A stretch of 64,000 nt of DNA from Flectonema sp. DT1601 (taxonomy: Eukaryota; Euglenozoa; Diplonemea; Diplonemida; Diplonemidae). Both the position numbers and the translations under genes were made by a program. The stretch lies in assembly GCA_964019425.1 (NCBI GenBank), contig OZ025840.1, forward strand, positions 458,001-522,000. The letters run 5' to 3'. The notes beneath the pieces were generated by a model. The model had not been told where the DNA came from and ran no database searches. It was given only the letters and a program-made list of their open reading frames with translations. This document shows positions 1-10,492 of this stretch, piece by piece (position 1 is the stretch's first letter; each line of letters begins with the position of its first letter).

Positions 1-91
1 AAAAGAAAAAAAAAAAAAAAAAGACCAGAAAAGGAAAGAGAAAATGAAAAGGTATAATATTATTGTGGGGATATGAGGATAGCAGGGAGAT

Positions 92-126
<35 letters not shown>
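1..126 (+). repeat. Outer flank of satellite arm 1 (partial, enters from window edge)
   Basis: A/G-rich sequence ending with a long T tract. It matches 6540-6650 almost base for base and, inverted, 19347-19440 and 28761-28860. It is the last part of the 'outer flank' module that precedes each complete hairpin-satellite array. The start of this copy lies outside the window. No coding potential is seen. Confidence 0.85.
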
Positions 127-238
127 TTATTATTTAAAAAAAGGAAACAATCAGTTTAGCGTCTCGATCGGGACGGAAAATAGAAATTAATCGACATAGT
201 CGATCGATAGAAAAAAAAACAATGATAACATTGTTTAT

Positions 239-275
<37 letters not shown>

Positions 276-3200
276 CTTTTAATTATTTTAAAGAAAAAAC
301 AATCAGTTTAGCGTCTTGACCAGGACGGAAAATAGAAAGTGATCGACATAGTCGATCGATAAAAAAACAATGATAACATTGTTTAATCTTTTTTTTTAAA
401 TTCTTTTTATTTATTTTAGAAAAAAAACGGAAAATAGAAATTAGTCGACAAAGTCGAACGATAAAAAAACAATGATAACATTGTTTATTCTTTTTTTTTA
501 TTTTTTTTAATATTTTTTTTTAATTAATTTTGAAAAAAAAACAATCAGTTTAGCGTCTTGACCAGGACGGAAAATAGAAAGCGATCGACATAGTCGATCG
601 ATAAGAAAACAATGATAACATTGTTTATTCTTTTTTTTTATTTTAAATTCTTTTTATTTATTTTTTAAAGAAAAAAAACGGAAAATAGAAATTAGTCGAC
701 AAAGTCGAACGATAAAAAAAACAATGATAACATTGTTTATTCTTTTTTTTGTATTTTTTTTATATTCTTTTTATTAATTTTGAAAAAAAAAAAAAAAACA
801 ATCAGTTTAGCGTCTTGACCAGGACGGAAAATAGAAAGTGATCGACATAGTCGATCGATAAAAAAACAATGATAACATTGTTTATTCTTTTTTTTTATTT
901 TAAATTCTTTTTATTTATTTTTTAAAGAAAAAAAAACGGAAAATAGAAATTAGTCGACAAAGTCGAACGATAAAAAAAACAATGATAACATTGTTTATTC
1001 TTTTTTTTATTTTTTTTTTATATTCTTTTTTATTAATTTTGAAAAAAAAAAAAAAAAAAAACAATCAGTTTAGCGTCTTGACCAGGACGGAAAATAGAAA
1101 GTAATCGACATAGTCGATCAATAAAAAAACAATGATAACATTGTTTATTCTTTTTTTTTTTAAATTCTTTTTATTTATTTTTTAAAGGAAAAAAAAAAGG
1201 AAAATAGAAATTAGTCGACAAAGTCGAACGATAAAAAAACAATGATAACATTGTTTATTCTTTTTTTTTTTTTTTTATTTCTTTTTATTTATTAAAAAAA
1301 AAAAACAATCAGTTTAGCGTCTTGACCAGGACGGAAAATAGAAAGTGATCGACATAGTCGATCGATAAAAAAACAATGATAACATTGTTTATTCTTTTTT
1401 TTTATTTTAAATTCTTTTTATTTATTTTTTAAAGAAAAAAAAAAACGGAAAATAGAAATTAGTCGACAAAGTCGAACGATAAAAAAAAAAACAATGATAA
1501 CATTGTTTATTCTTTTTTTTTTTATTTTTTTATATTCTTTTTTATTAATTTTGAAAAAAAAACAATCAGTTTAGCGTCTTGACCAGGACGGAAAATAGAA
1601 AGTGATCGACATAGTCGATCGATAAAAAAACAATGATAACATTGTTTATTCTTTTTTTTTATTTTAAATTCTTTTTATTTATTCTTTAAAGAAAAGAAAC
1701 GGAAAATAGAAATTAGTCGACAAAGTCGAACGATAAAAAAAACAATGATAACATTGTTTATTCTTTTTTTTATTTTTTTTTTATATTCTTTTTTATTAAT
1801 TTTGAAAAAAAAAAAAAAAAAAAACAATCAGTTTAGCGTCTTGACCAGGACGGAAAATAGAAAGTAATCGACATAGTCGATCGATAAAAAAACAATGATA
1901 ACATTGTTTATTCTTTTTTTTTATTTTAAATTCTTTTTATTTATTCTTTAAAGAAAAGAAACGGAAAATAGAAATTAGTCGACAAAGTCGAACGATAAAA
2001 AAAACAATGATAACATTGTTTATTCTTTTTTTTATTTTTTTTATTTCTTTTTATTTATTAAAAAAAAAAACAATCAGTTTAGCGTCTTGACCAGGACGGA
2101 AAATAGAAAGTGATCGACATAGTCGATCGATAAAAAAAACAATGATAACATTGTTTATTCTTTTTTTTTATTTTATTCTTTTTATTTATTCTTTAAAGAA
2201 AAGAAACGGAAAATAGAAATTAGTCGACAAAGTCGAACGATAAAAAAAACAATGATAACATTGTTTATTCTTTTTTTTATTTTTTTTTTTTATATTCTTT
2301 TTTATTAATTTTGAAAAAAAAAAAAAAAAAAACAATCAGTTTAGCGTCTTGACCAGGACGGAAAATAGAAAGTAATCGACATAGTCGATCGATAAAAAAA
2401 CAATGATAACATTGTTTATTCTTTTTTTTTTTTAAATTCTTTTTATTTATTTTTTAAAGGGAAAAAAAAAACGGAAAATAGAAATTAGTCGACAAAGTCG
2501 AACGATAAAAAAACAATGATAACATTGTTTATTCTTTTTTTTTTTTTTTTATTTCTTTTTATTTATTAAAAAAAAAAAACAATCAGTTTAGCGTCTTGAC
2601 CAGGACGGAAAATAGAAAGTGATCGACATAGTCGATCGATAAAAAAACAATGATAACATTGTTTATTCTTTTTTTTTATTTTAAATTCTTTTTATTTATT
2701 TTTTAAAGAAAAAAAAAACGGAAAATAGAAATTAGTCGACAAAGTCGAACGATAAAAAAAAACAATGATAACATTGTTTATTCTTTTTTTTATTTTTTTT
2801 TTTATTCTTTTTTATTAACTTTGAAAAAAAAAAAAACAATCAGTTTAGCGTCTTGACCAGGACGGAAAATAGAAAGTAATCGACATAGTCGATCGATAAA
2901 AAAAAAACAATGATAACATTGTTTATTCTTTTTTTTTTATTTTAAATTCTTTTTATTTATTTTTTAAAGAAAAAAAAACGGAAAATAGAAATTAGTCGAC
3001 AAAGTCGAACGATAAAAAAAAACAATGATAACATTGTTTATTCTTTTTTTTTTTTTTTTATTTCTTTTTATTTATTAAAAAAAAAAAACAATCAGTTTAG
3101 CGTCTTGACCAGGACGGAAAATAGAAAGTGATCGACATAGTCAATCGATAAAAAAAAACAATGATAACATTGTTTATTCTTTTTTTTTATTTTAAATTCT

Positions 3201-4319
3201 TTTTATTTATTTTTTAAAGAAAAAAAAACGGAAAATAGAAATTAGTCGACAAAGTCGAACGATAAAAAAAAAACAATGATAACATTGTTTATTCTTTTTT
3301 TTTATTTTAAATTCTTTTTATTTATTTTTTAAAGAAAAAAAAACGGAAAATAGAAATTAGTCGACAAAGTCGAACGATAAAAAAAAAACAATGATAACAT
3401 TGTTTATTCTTTTTTTTATTTTTTTTTTTATTCTGTTCTATTAATGTTGAAAAAAAAAAAAAACAATCAGTTTAGCGTCTTGACCAGGACGGAAAATAGA
3501 AAGTAATCGACATAGTCGATCGATAAAAAAACAATGATAACATTGTTTATTCTTTTTTTTTAATTTAAATTCTTTTTATTTATTTTTTAAAGAAAAAAAA
3601 CGGAAAATAGAAATTAGTCGACAAAGTCGAACGATAAAAAAAAACAATGATAACATTGTTTATTCTTTTTTTTATTTTTTTTTTTTTTATTCTTTTTTAT
3701 TAACTTTGAAAAAAAAAAAAACAATCAGTTTAGCGTCTTGACCAGGACGGAAAATAGAAAGTAATCGACATAGTCGATCGATAAAAAAACAATGATAACA
3801 TTGTTTATTCTTTTTTTTTATTTTAAATTCTTTTTATTTATTTTTTAAAGAAAAAAAAAACGGAAAATAGAAATTAGTCGACAAAGTCGAACGATAAAAA
3901 AAAACAATGATAACATTGTTTATTCTTTTTTTTATTTTTTTTTTTATTCTTTTTTATTAACTTTGAAAAAAAAAAAAACAATCAGTTTAGCGTCTTGACC
4001 AGGACGGAAAATAGAAAGTAATCGACATAGTCGATCGATAAAAAAAAAACAATGATAACATTGTTTATTCTTTTTTTTTTATTTTAAATTCTTTTTATTT
4101 ATTTTTTAAAGAAAAAAAAACGGAAAATAGAAATTAGTCGACAAAGTCGAACGATAAAAAAAAACAATGATAACATTGTTTATTCTTTTTTTTTTTTTTT
4201 TATTTCTTTTTATTTATCAAAAAAAAAAAACAATCAGTTTAGCGTCTTGACGAATAAACAATGACAACATTGTTTATTCTTTTTTTTTATTTTAAATTCT
4301 TTTTATTTATTTTTTAACA
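127..4319 (+). repeat. Hairpin satellite array 1 (A-B dimers)
   Basis: About 4.2 kb of tandem units built mostly from two alternating monomers. Monomer A carries the motif CAATCAGTTTAGCGTCTTG followed by an ATCGAC-ATA-GTCGAT hairpin. Monomer B has an AATTAGTCGACAAAGTCGAA core. Both end in ACAATG-ATAA-CATTGT and a T/A tract. The A-B dimer period is roughly 240-260 bp and varies with homopolymer length. Each monomer holds two or three perfect short inverted repeats. Short open frames inside the array are lysine/phenylalanine-rich products of the homopolymers and are not genes. Confidence 0.95.
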
Positions 4320-4812
4320 GGAGTTAAGATCACTTACATGAGTTAACACAACACAGATACGAGAGTCGCAAACTGAGGTGACACTACCAATTCAACAAAA
4401 AATAATCAGGATCGGACACAAGGAGGAGAGTTCATTCTACCTCTCATTGTCCTTGCTGGTATCTTAAGTGTCTTGGTATCTCTTGTGTGTCGGTATCTCG
4501 GAAGTGCTGGTATCTCGTATGTGCGTTGGTATCTCTTGCGTGTTGGTATCTCTTGCACATAAAAAAAAAAAAATATTGAGTTAACATGATCAGTTTTATT
4601 TAACATTAAAGACAGACCGGAACTATTTGAAAATAAAATGTAGATGGGAAACAGTGAAAATTAAAATGAATGATAAAATTAAATGAGATTTATGACATAA
4701 CAGACCAGATAGAGAGTAATAAAGGGAAAAGGAAAACGGGAAGGGTTCATTCACTTAGTTAAAGTTAAGACCGATTAGTCAGTTTAAGGTCTTGACTAGG
4801 ACCAACAAAAAA
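4320..4812 (+). repeat. Inner module of satellite arm 1, ending in a (TAAA)n tail
   Basis: Unique-looking sequence that follows array 1. It recurs at 9970-10492 and, inverted, at 15661-16190. It contains a GGTATCTC minisatellite (4454-4560), a segment of about 110 bp homologous to the PalR repeat (about 4615-4735), and a motif AGTTTAAGGTCTTGACTAGG that resembles a diverged satellite A core. It ends in A-rich (TAAA)n at about 4807-4832. The layout resembles the 3' end of a retroposon, but that is inference. Confidence 0.8.
4454..4560 (+). repeat. GGTATCTC minisatellite (about 6 units of 17-19 bp)
   Basis: Six degenerate units, each starting with GGTATCT and followed by a variable spacer of about 10 bases such as TGTGTGTC or GCGTGTT. 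The same block recurs at 10106-10214 and, inverted, at 15945-16055. A short open frame on the minus strand is only the repeat read in one frame. Confidence 0.85.
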
Positions 4813-5274
4813 AAAAAATAAATAAATAAATAACGATCAAGCTGAGCTGATCTTGTTTTTATTAAATTAAGGGGAGCGGGAGGGATGGGAGGAATAAAGG
4901 AAAAAAAAAGAAAAGGTCGATCAATTGGATCTGATCGTCGAGAAGAAGAAGACAATTATTTTAAAGGTCGATCGGCATAGCCGATCGTTGAGAAAAAATA
5001 ACCAGATATAAATACAATCAGTTTAAATTTAAAAAAAAAAAAAAAAAAAGATTAACGATCAAGCTGAGCTGATCTTGTTTTTATTAAAATAAGGGGAGCG
5101 GGAAGGATGGAAAGAATAAAGGAAAAAAAAAAAAAAAAAAAAAAATCGATCAATTGGATCTGATCGTCGAGAAGAAGAAAACAATTATTTTAAAAAAAAT
5201 GATCGGTATAGCCGATCGTTGAGAAAAGAACAGATATAAATACAATCGGTTTTGGTGATCGACGAGTGGAGCGA
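4813..5274 (+). repeat. Family-2 hairpin repeat, two units
   Basis: Two units of about 230 bp. Each has GATCAAGCTGAGCTGATCTT, a purine-rich stretch, GATCAATTGGATCTGATC and then the perfect hairpin CGATCGGC-ATA-GCCGATCG (4970-4988). In the second unit the hairpin is slightly changed (5207-5222). Units end with TATAAATACAATC(A/G)GTTT. The ATA triloop and the CAATCAGTTTA motif are shared with the main satellite, which suggests common origin or constraint. No gene is present. Confidence 0.85.
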
Positions 5275-6109
5275 TGAGTTGAGTTTACCAGGTGAGATTC
5301 GGACTGTTAGCTTTTGGCTAAGGCCCTCTCTGAAGAGCAAGAACAAAAAAACTACTCACACCTGAAGAAAACATACACAAAGAACACACTGTAAGCTGTG
5401 TGTGTATTTTGTGTTTGTCACAACAGGAGAGAAAAGAAAGAATGTCAAGGTTGGTCACCTTGCCTATCAACGCACAACATTGGTGGTCTCTACTAGACCC
5501 TGAGTGATCCCACTGGATCTCTCATCGTTCATAGTACCCTGTGTGAAGTTATAAAATCAAAGGTAAACTATGAACTACAAATGACTTAGCCTGTTATTAT
5601 AATGCCACAGGCAGGCCCTGCATTCAGCAACTATCCAGCAGTGCTTGGATGTCCTGATCTTCTTCTAAAAAAAAAGAAAGAAAAACAAAACTGTAGCTGG
5701 GATCACTCAGGATCAACAGACTACCAATGCTACCTGTTGTACTTGCTCACTATGGGGGGTGATGCCAAACACCCAGAAGTACTAAACTGCTTTCCTTCTT
5801 GCTGCCCAGGAGTTTCTGACCAGAACTAATAGAAAATAAAAAGTAGATGGGAAACAATAAAAAGTAAAATGGATATAACTGAAGTTAAACAAGACAAATG
5901 AAGTAACAGACCAGAACAGAAAGAGGATTGTAATAGAAGATTACAAATAAAAAAATGCAAGTATCAACACATAATCAAGATACACCAGCAGCTAACAAAC
6001 AACATAAAATTGAAGATCAGTTGCCAGAGTATTTCAACCATGGTAGAATACTCGCCCCTCTGGCAGGGATTATCCCAGACTTGTCCTTTAATCTAGTTGG
6101 ACACCATGG
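5275..6109 (+). repeat. PalR repeat, copy 1 (3'-truncated)
   Basis: PalR copies start at GAGTTGA(A/G)TTTACCAGGTGAG or a close variant. This copy runs about 835 bp and then stops at ACACCATGG, where complete copies continue for another 500 bp. It sits inside family-2-derived DNA: the sequence at 20212-20240 shows the uninterrupted form (GAGCGATCACTTGACAAG). Short frames of 60-75 codons recur in every copy, but no family is recognisable and coding status is unsupported. Confidence 0.85.
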
Positions 6110-6216
6110 ACTTGACAAGAAGGAAAAAAGAAAGGACCGATATTAAAGAGTACTAAGCATGTGCCGGTGAGGCAGATTGTTACTACCTGTCTTTTTGGAC
6201 CTACTTTGATACTTAA
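6110..6216. other. Junction DNA between PalR copy 1 and arm 2
   Basis: The first 35 bases match the family-2/LINE 3'-junction sequence at 20226-20260. The remaining 70 bases, including a GTGCCGGTGAGGCAG stretch, match nothing else in the window. No gene is visible. Confidence 0.6.
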
Positions 6217-6410
6217 TGAATTTCGATAAAGTGGGAAGTAACGGACTGGGAGCTTTTGGCTCCTGCCCTATTCCCGATGTAAACTTTCTTTTTATTTTTA
6301 TTTTTTTTTAACAGGCCCAAAGGGCGACAATGATGGTTGCTGACCAAGGAATAATATTCAAATGAATTTTCGTTTCAAAGAAACGAACAGAATTAAGAGA
6401 GAGGCAGAGG

Positions 6411-6442
<32 letters not shown>

Positions 6443-6650
6443 GAAAAAAAAAAATGAAGAGGAAATAATCAAACATGAAAAAAAAAAAAAAAAAAAAAAA
6501 TATATATATATAAATAAAAAACGTTGTATGAAAAAGGAAAAAAAAGAAAAAAAAAAGACCAGAAAAGGAAAGAGAAAATGAAAAGGTATAATATTATTGT
6601 GGGGATATGAGGGATAGCAGGGAGATGCTCTTTTTTTTTTTTTTTTTTTT
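6217..6650 (+). repeat. Outer flank of satellite arm 2 with fixed 5' terminus
   Basis: Begins exactly at ATGAATTTCGATAAAGTGGG. The same terminus recurs, inverted, at 19771, 26602 (base after TTCA differs) and 29173, with different neighbours each time, so this is a real element end. The module includes CCCAAAGGGCGACAATGATG, an AT dinucleotide run near 6500 and long A tracts. It is non-coding. Confidence 0.85.
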
Positions 6651-6778
6651 TTTTTTATTTATTATTTATTATTTAAAAAAAGGAAACAATCAGTTTAGCG
6701 TCTCGATCAGGACGGAAAATAGAAATTAATCGACATAGTTGATCGATAGAAAAAAAAACAATGATAACATTGTTTATT

Positions 6779-6811
<33 letters not shown>

Positions 6812-9800
6812 TTTTTAATTATTTTAAAGAAAAAACAATCAGTTTAGCGTCTTGACCAGGACGGAAAATAGTAAGTAATCGACATAGTCGATCGATAAAA
6901 AAAAAAACAATGATAACATTGTTTATTCCTTTTTTTTTTTTTTTTTTTATTCTTTTTATTTATTTTTAAAGAAAAAACAATCAGTTTAGCGTCCTGACCA
7001 GGACGGAAAATAGAAAGTAATCGACATAGTCGATCGATAAAAAAAACAATGATAACATTGTTTATTCTTTTTTTTTTTATTTTAAATTCTTTTTATTTAT
7101 TTTTTAAAGAAAAAAAACGGAAAATAGAAATTAGTCGACAAAGTCGAACGATAAAAAAAAACAATGATAACATTGTTTATTCTTTTTTTTGTATTTTTTT
7201 ATATTCTTTTTTATTAATTTTGAAAAAAAAACAATCAGTTTAGCGTCTTGACCAGGACGGAAAATAGAAAGTAATCGACATAGTCGATCGATAAAAAAAA
7301 CAATGATAACATTGTTTATTCTTTTTTTTTTTATTTCAAATTCTTTTTATTTATTTTTTAAAGAAAAAAAACGGAAAATAGAAATTAGTCGACAAAGTCG
7401 AACGATAAAAAAAAACAATGATAACATTGTTTATTCTTTTTTTTGTATTTTTTTATATTCTTTTTTATTAATTTTGAAAAAAAAAACAATCAGTTTAGCG
7501 TCTTGACCAGGACGGAAAATAGAAAGTAATCGACATAGTCGATCGATAAAAAAAACAATGATAACATTGTTTATTCTTTTTTTCTTTTTTTTTATTTTAA
7601 TTCTTTTTATTTATTTTTAAAAAGAAAAAAAATGGAAAATAGAAATTAGTCAACAAAGTCGAACGATAAAAAAAAACAATGATAACATTGTTTATTCTTT
7701 TTTTTTTTTATTTTTTTTATATTCTTTTTTATTAATTTTGAAAAAAAAACAATCAGTTTAGCGTCTTGACCAGGACGGAAAATAGAAAGTAATCGACATA
7801 GTCGATCGATAAAAAAAACAATGATAACATTGTTTATTCTTTTTTTTTTTATTTTAAATTCTTTTTATTTATTTTTTAAAGAAAAAAAACGGAAAATAGA
7901 AATTAGTCGACAAAGTCGAACGATAAAAAAAAACAATGATAACATTGTTTATTCTTTTTTTTTATTTTTTATTTTTAATATTTTTTTTTTTTATTTTGAA
8001 AAAAAAAAAACAATCAGTTTAGCGTCTTGACCAGGACGGAAAATAGAAAGTAATCGACATAGTCGTTCGATAAAAAAAAACAATGATAACATTGTTTATT
8101 CTTTTTTTTGTATTTTTTTTAATATTCTTTTTTATTAATTATTGAAAAAAAAACAATCAGTTTAGCGTCTTGACCAGGACGGAAAATAGAAAGTGATCGA
8201 CATAGTCGATCGATAAAAAAACAATGATAACATTGTTTATTCTTTTTTTTTATTTTAAATTCTTTTTATTTATTTTTTAAAGAAAAAAAAACGGAAATAG
8301 AAATTAGTCAACAAAGTCGAACAATAAAAAAAACAATGATAACATTGTTTATTCTTTTTTTTTTTTTTTTTTTTTATATTCTTTTTTATTAATTTTGAAA
8401 AAAAAAACAATCAGTTTAGCGTCTTGACCAGGACGGAAAATAGAAAGTAATCGACATAGTCGATCGATAAAAAAACAATGATAACATTGTTTATTCTTTT
8501 TTTTTTTTTTTTTTTTTTTTAATATTCTTTTTTATTAATTTTGAAAAAAAAACAATCAGTTTAGCGTCTTGACCAGGACGGAAAATAGAAAGTGATCGAC
8601 ATAGTCGATCGATAAAAAAACAATGATAACATTGTTTATTCTTTTTTTTTATTTTAAATTCTTTTTATTTATTTTTTAAAGAAAAAAAAACGGAAAATAG
8701 AAATTAGTCAACAAAGTCGAACAATAAAAAAAACAATGATAACATTGTTTATTCTTTTTTTTTTTTTTTTTTTTTTTATATTCTTTTTTATTAATTTTGA
8801 AAAAAAAAACAATCAGTTTAGCGTCTTGACCAGGACGGAAAATAGAAAGTAATCGACATAGTCGATCGATAAAAAAACAATGATAACATTGTTTATTCTT
8901 TTTTTTTTTTTTTTTTTTTTTTATATTCTTTTTTATTAATTTTGAAAAAAAAACAATCAGTTTAGCGTCTTGACCAGGACGGAAAATAGAAAGTGATCGA
9001 CATAGTCGATCGATAAAAAAACAATGATAACATTGTTTATTCTTTTTTTTTATTTTAAATTCTTTTTATTTATTCTTTAAAGAAAAGAAACGGAAAATAG
9101 AAATTAGTCGACAAAGTCGAACGATAAAAAAAAAACAATGATAACATTGTTTATTCTTTTTTTTTTTTTTTTTTATATTCTTTTTTATTAATTTTGAAAA
9201 AAAAAACAATCAGTTTAGCGTCTTGACCAGGACGGAAAATAGAAAGTGATCGACATAGTCGATCGATAAAAAAACAGTGATAACATTGTTTATTCTTTTT
9301 TTTATTTTAAATTCTTTTTATTTATTTTTTAAAGAAAAAAAACGGAAAATAGAAATTAGTCAACAAAGTCGAACAATAAAAAAAAACAATGATAACATTG
9401 TTTATTCTTTTTTTATTTTTTTTTTTTTATATTCTTTTTTATTAATTTTGAAAAAAAAAAACAATCAGTTTAGCGTCTTGACCAGGACGGAAAATAGAAA
9501 GTAATCGACATAGTCGATCGATAAAAAAACAATGATAACATTGTTTATTCTTTTTTTTTATTTTAAATTCTTTTTATTTATTCTTTAAAGAAAAGAAACG
9601 GAAAATAGAAATTAGTCGACAAAGTCGAACGATAAAAAAAAACAATGATAACATTGTTTATTCTTTTTTTTTTTTTTTTTTATATTCTTTTTATTAATTT
9701 TTTAAAAAAAAAAAAAAACAATCAGTTTAGCGTCTTGACCAGGACGGAAAACTGGAAGTAATCGACATAGTCGATCGATAAAAAAAACAATGATAACATT

Positions 9801-9838
9801 GTTTCATCTTTTATATTTTTTAATTTTTTTTTATATTT
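6651..9838 (+). repeat. Hairpin satellite array 2 (A-B dimers)
   Basis: Same A and B monomers as array 1 and same orientation. The first few monomers are A-type only, then A-B dimers dominate. Variants affect the hairpins: the first unit reads GTCTCGATCAGGAC where most read GTCTTGACCAGGAC, and one (6986-7000) reads GTCCTGACCAGGAC, a perfect inverted repeat. Some B monomers have AGTCAACAAAGTCGAAC, which breaks one stem base pair. Confidence 0.95.
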
Positions 9839-10492
9839 GAAGAAAAGAAAGAAGAAAAAAAAAAAAAAAAACAAGCGGAATTGATCATAATGGGTGGCAG
9901 GGGTTGATATAACTTCATTTGAAAATTCTTCTTTTTTAATTTCTTTTTTTTTGAAATTTTTTTTTATTTAACAGGAGTTAAGATCACTTACATGAGTTAA
10001 CACAACACAGATACGAGAGTAGCAAACTGAGGTAACACTACCAATTCAACAAAAAATAATCAGGATCGGACACAAGGAGGAGAGTTCATTCTACCTCTCA
10101 CTGTCCTTGCTGGTATCTTAAGTGTCTTGGTATCTCTTTTGTGTCGGTATCTCGGAAGTGCTGGTATCTCGTATGTGCGTTGGTATCTCTTGCGTGTTGG
10201 TATCTCTTGCACATAAGAAAAAATATTGAGTTAACATGATCAGTTTTATTTATCATCAGAGACAGACCGGAACTATTTGAAAATAAAATGTAGATGGGAA
10301 ACAGTGAAAATTAAAATGAATGATAAAATTAAATGAGATTTATGACATAACAGACCAGATAGAGAGTAATAAAGGGAAAAGGAAAACGGGAAGGGTTCAT
10401 TCACTTAGTTAAAGTTAAGACCGATTAGTCAGTTTAAGGTCTTGACTAGGACCAACAAAAAAAAAAAAATAAATAAATAAATAAATAAATAA
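9839..10492 (+). repeat. Inner module of satellite arm 2 with minisatellite and (TAAA)n tail
   Basis: A spacer of about 130 bp (AGCGGAATTGATCATAATGG region) that is absent from arm 1 but present inverted in arm 3, followed by the same inner module as 4320-4812. The minisatellite lies at 10106-10214. The module ends in (TAAA)n at 10470-10492, directly followed by the 5'-truncated LINE copy 1. Confidence 0.8.

Noticed and set aside
127-4319. Regular repeats with spacers resembling a CRISPR array
   Set aside because: Spacers are themselves repeated A/T tracts, unit length varies, and the sequence is eukaryotic with introns; it is a satellite.
4406-4606. Minus-strand frame with repeated RYQRTYEIP-like units
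   Set aside because: It is the GGTATCTC minisatellite translated; no start context and no conservation of frame across arms.
1-5000. Telomere at the left end
   Set aside because: No TTAGGG-like or other short G-rich tandem repeat is present; the left edge is mid-element.
7049-9504. Repeated short frames beginning MITLFILFF
   Set aside because: They are the satellite hairpin ACAATGATAACATTGT and homopolymers read in one frame; they shift with T-tract length and have no protein features.
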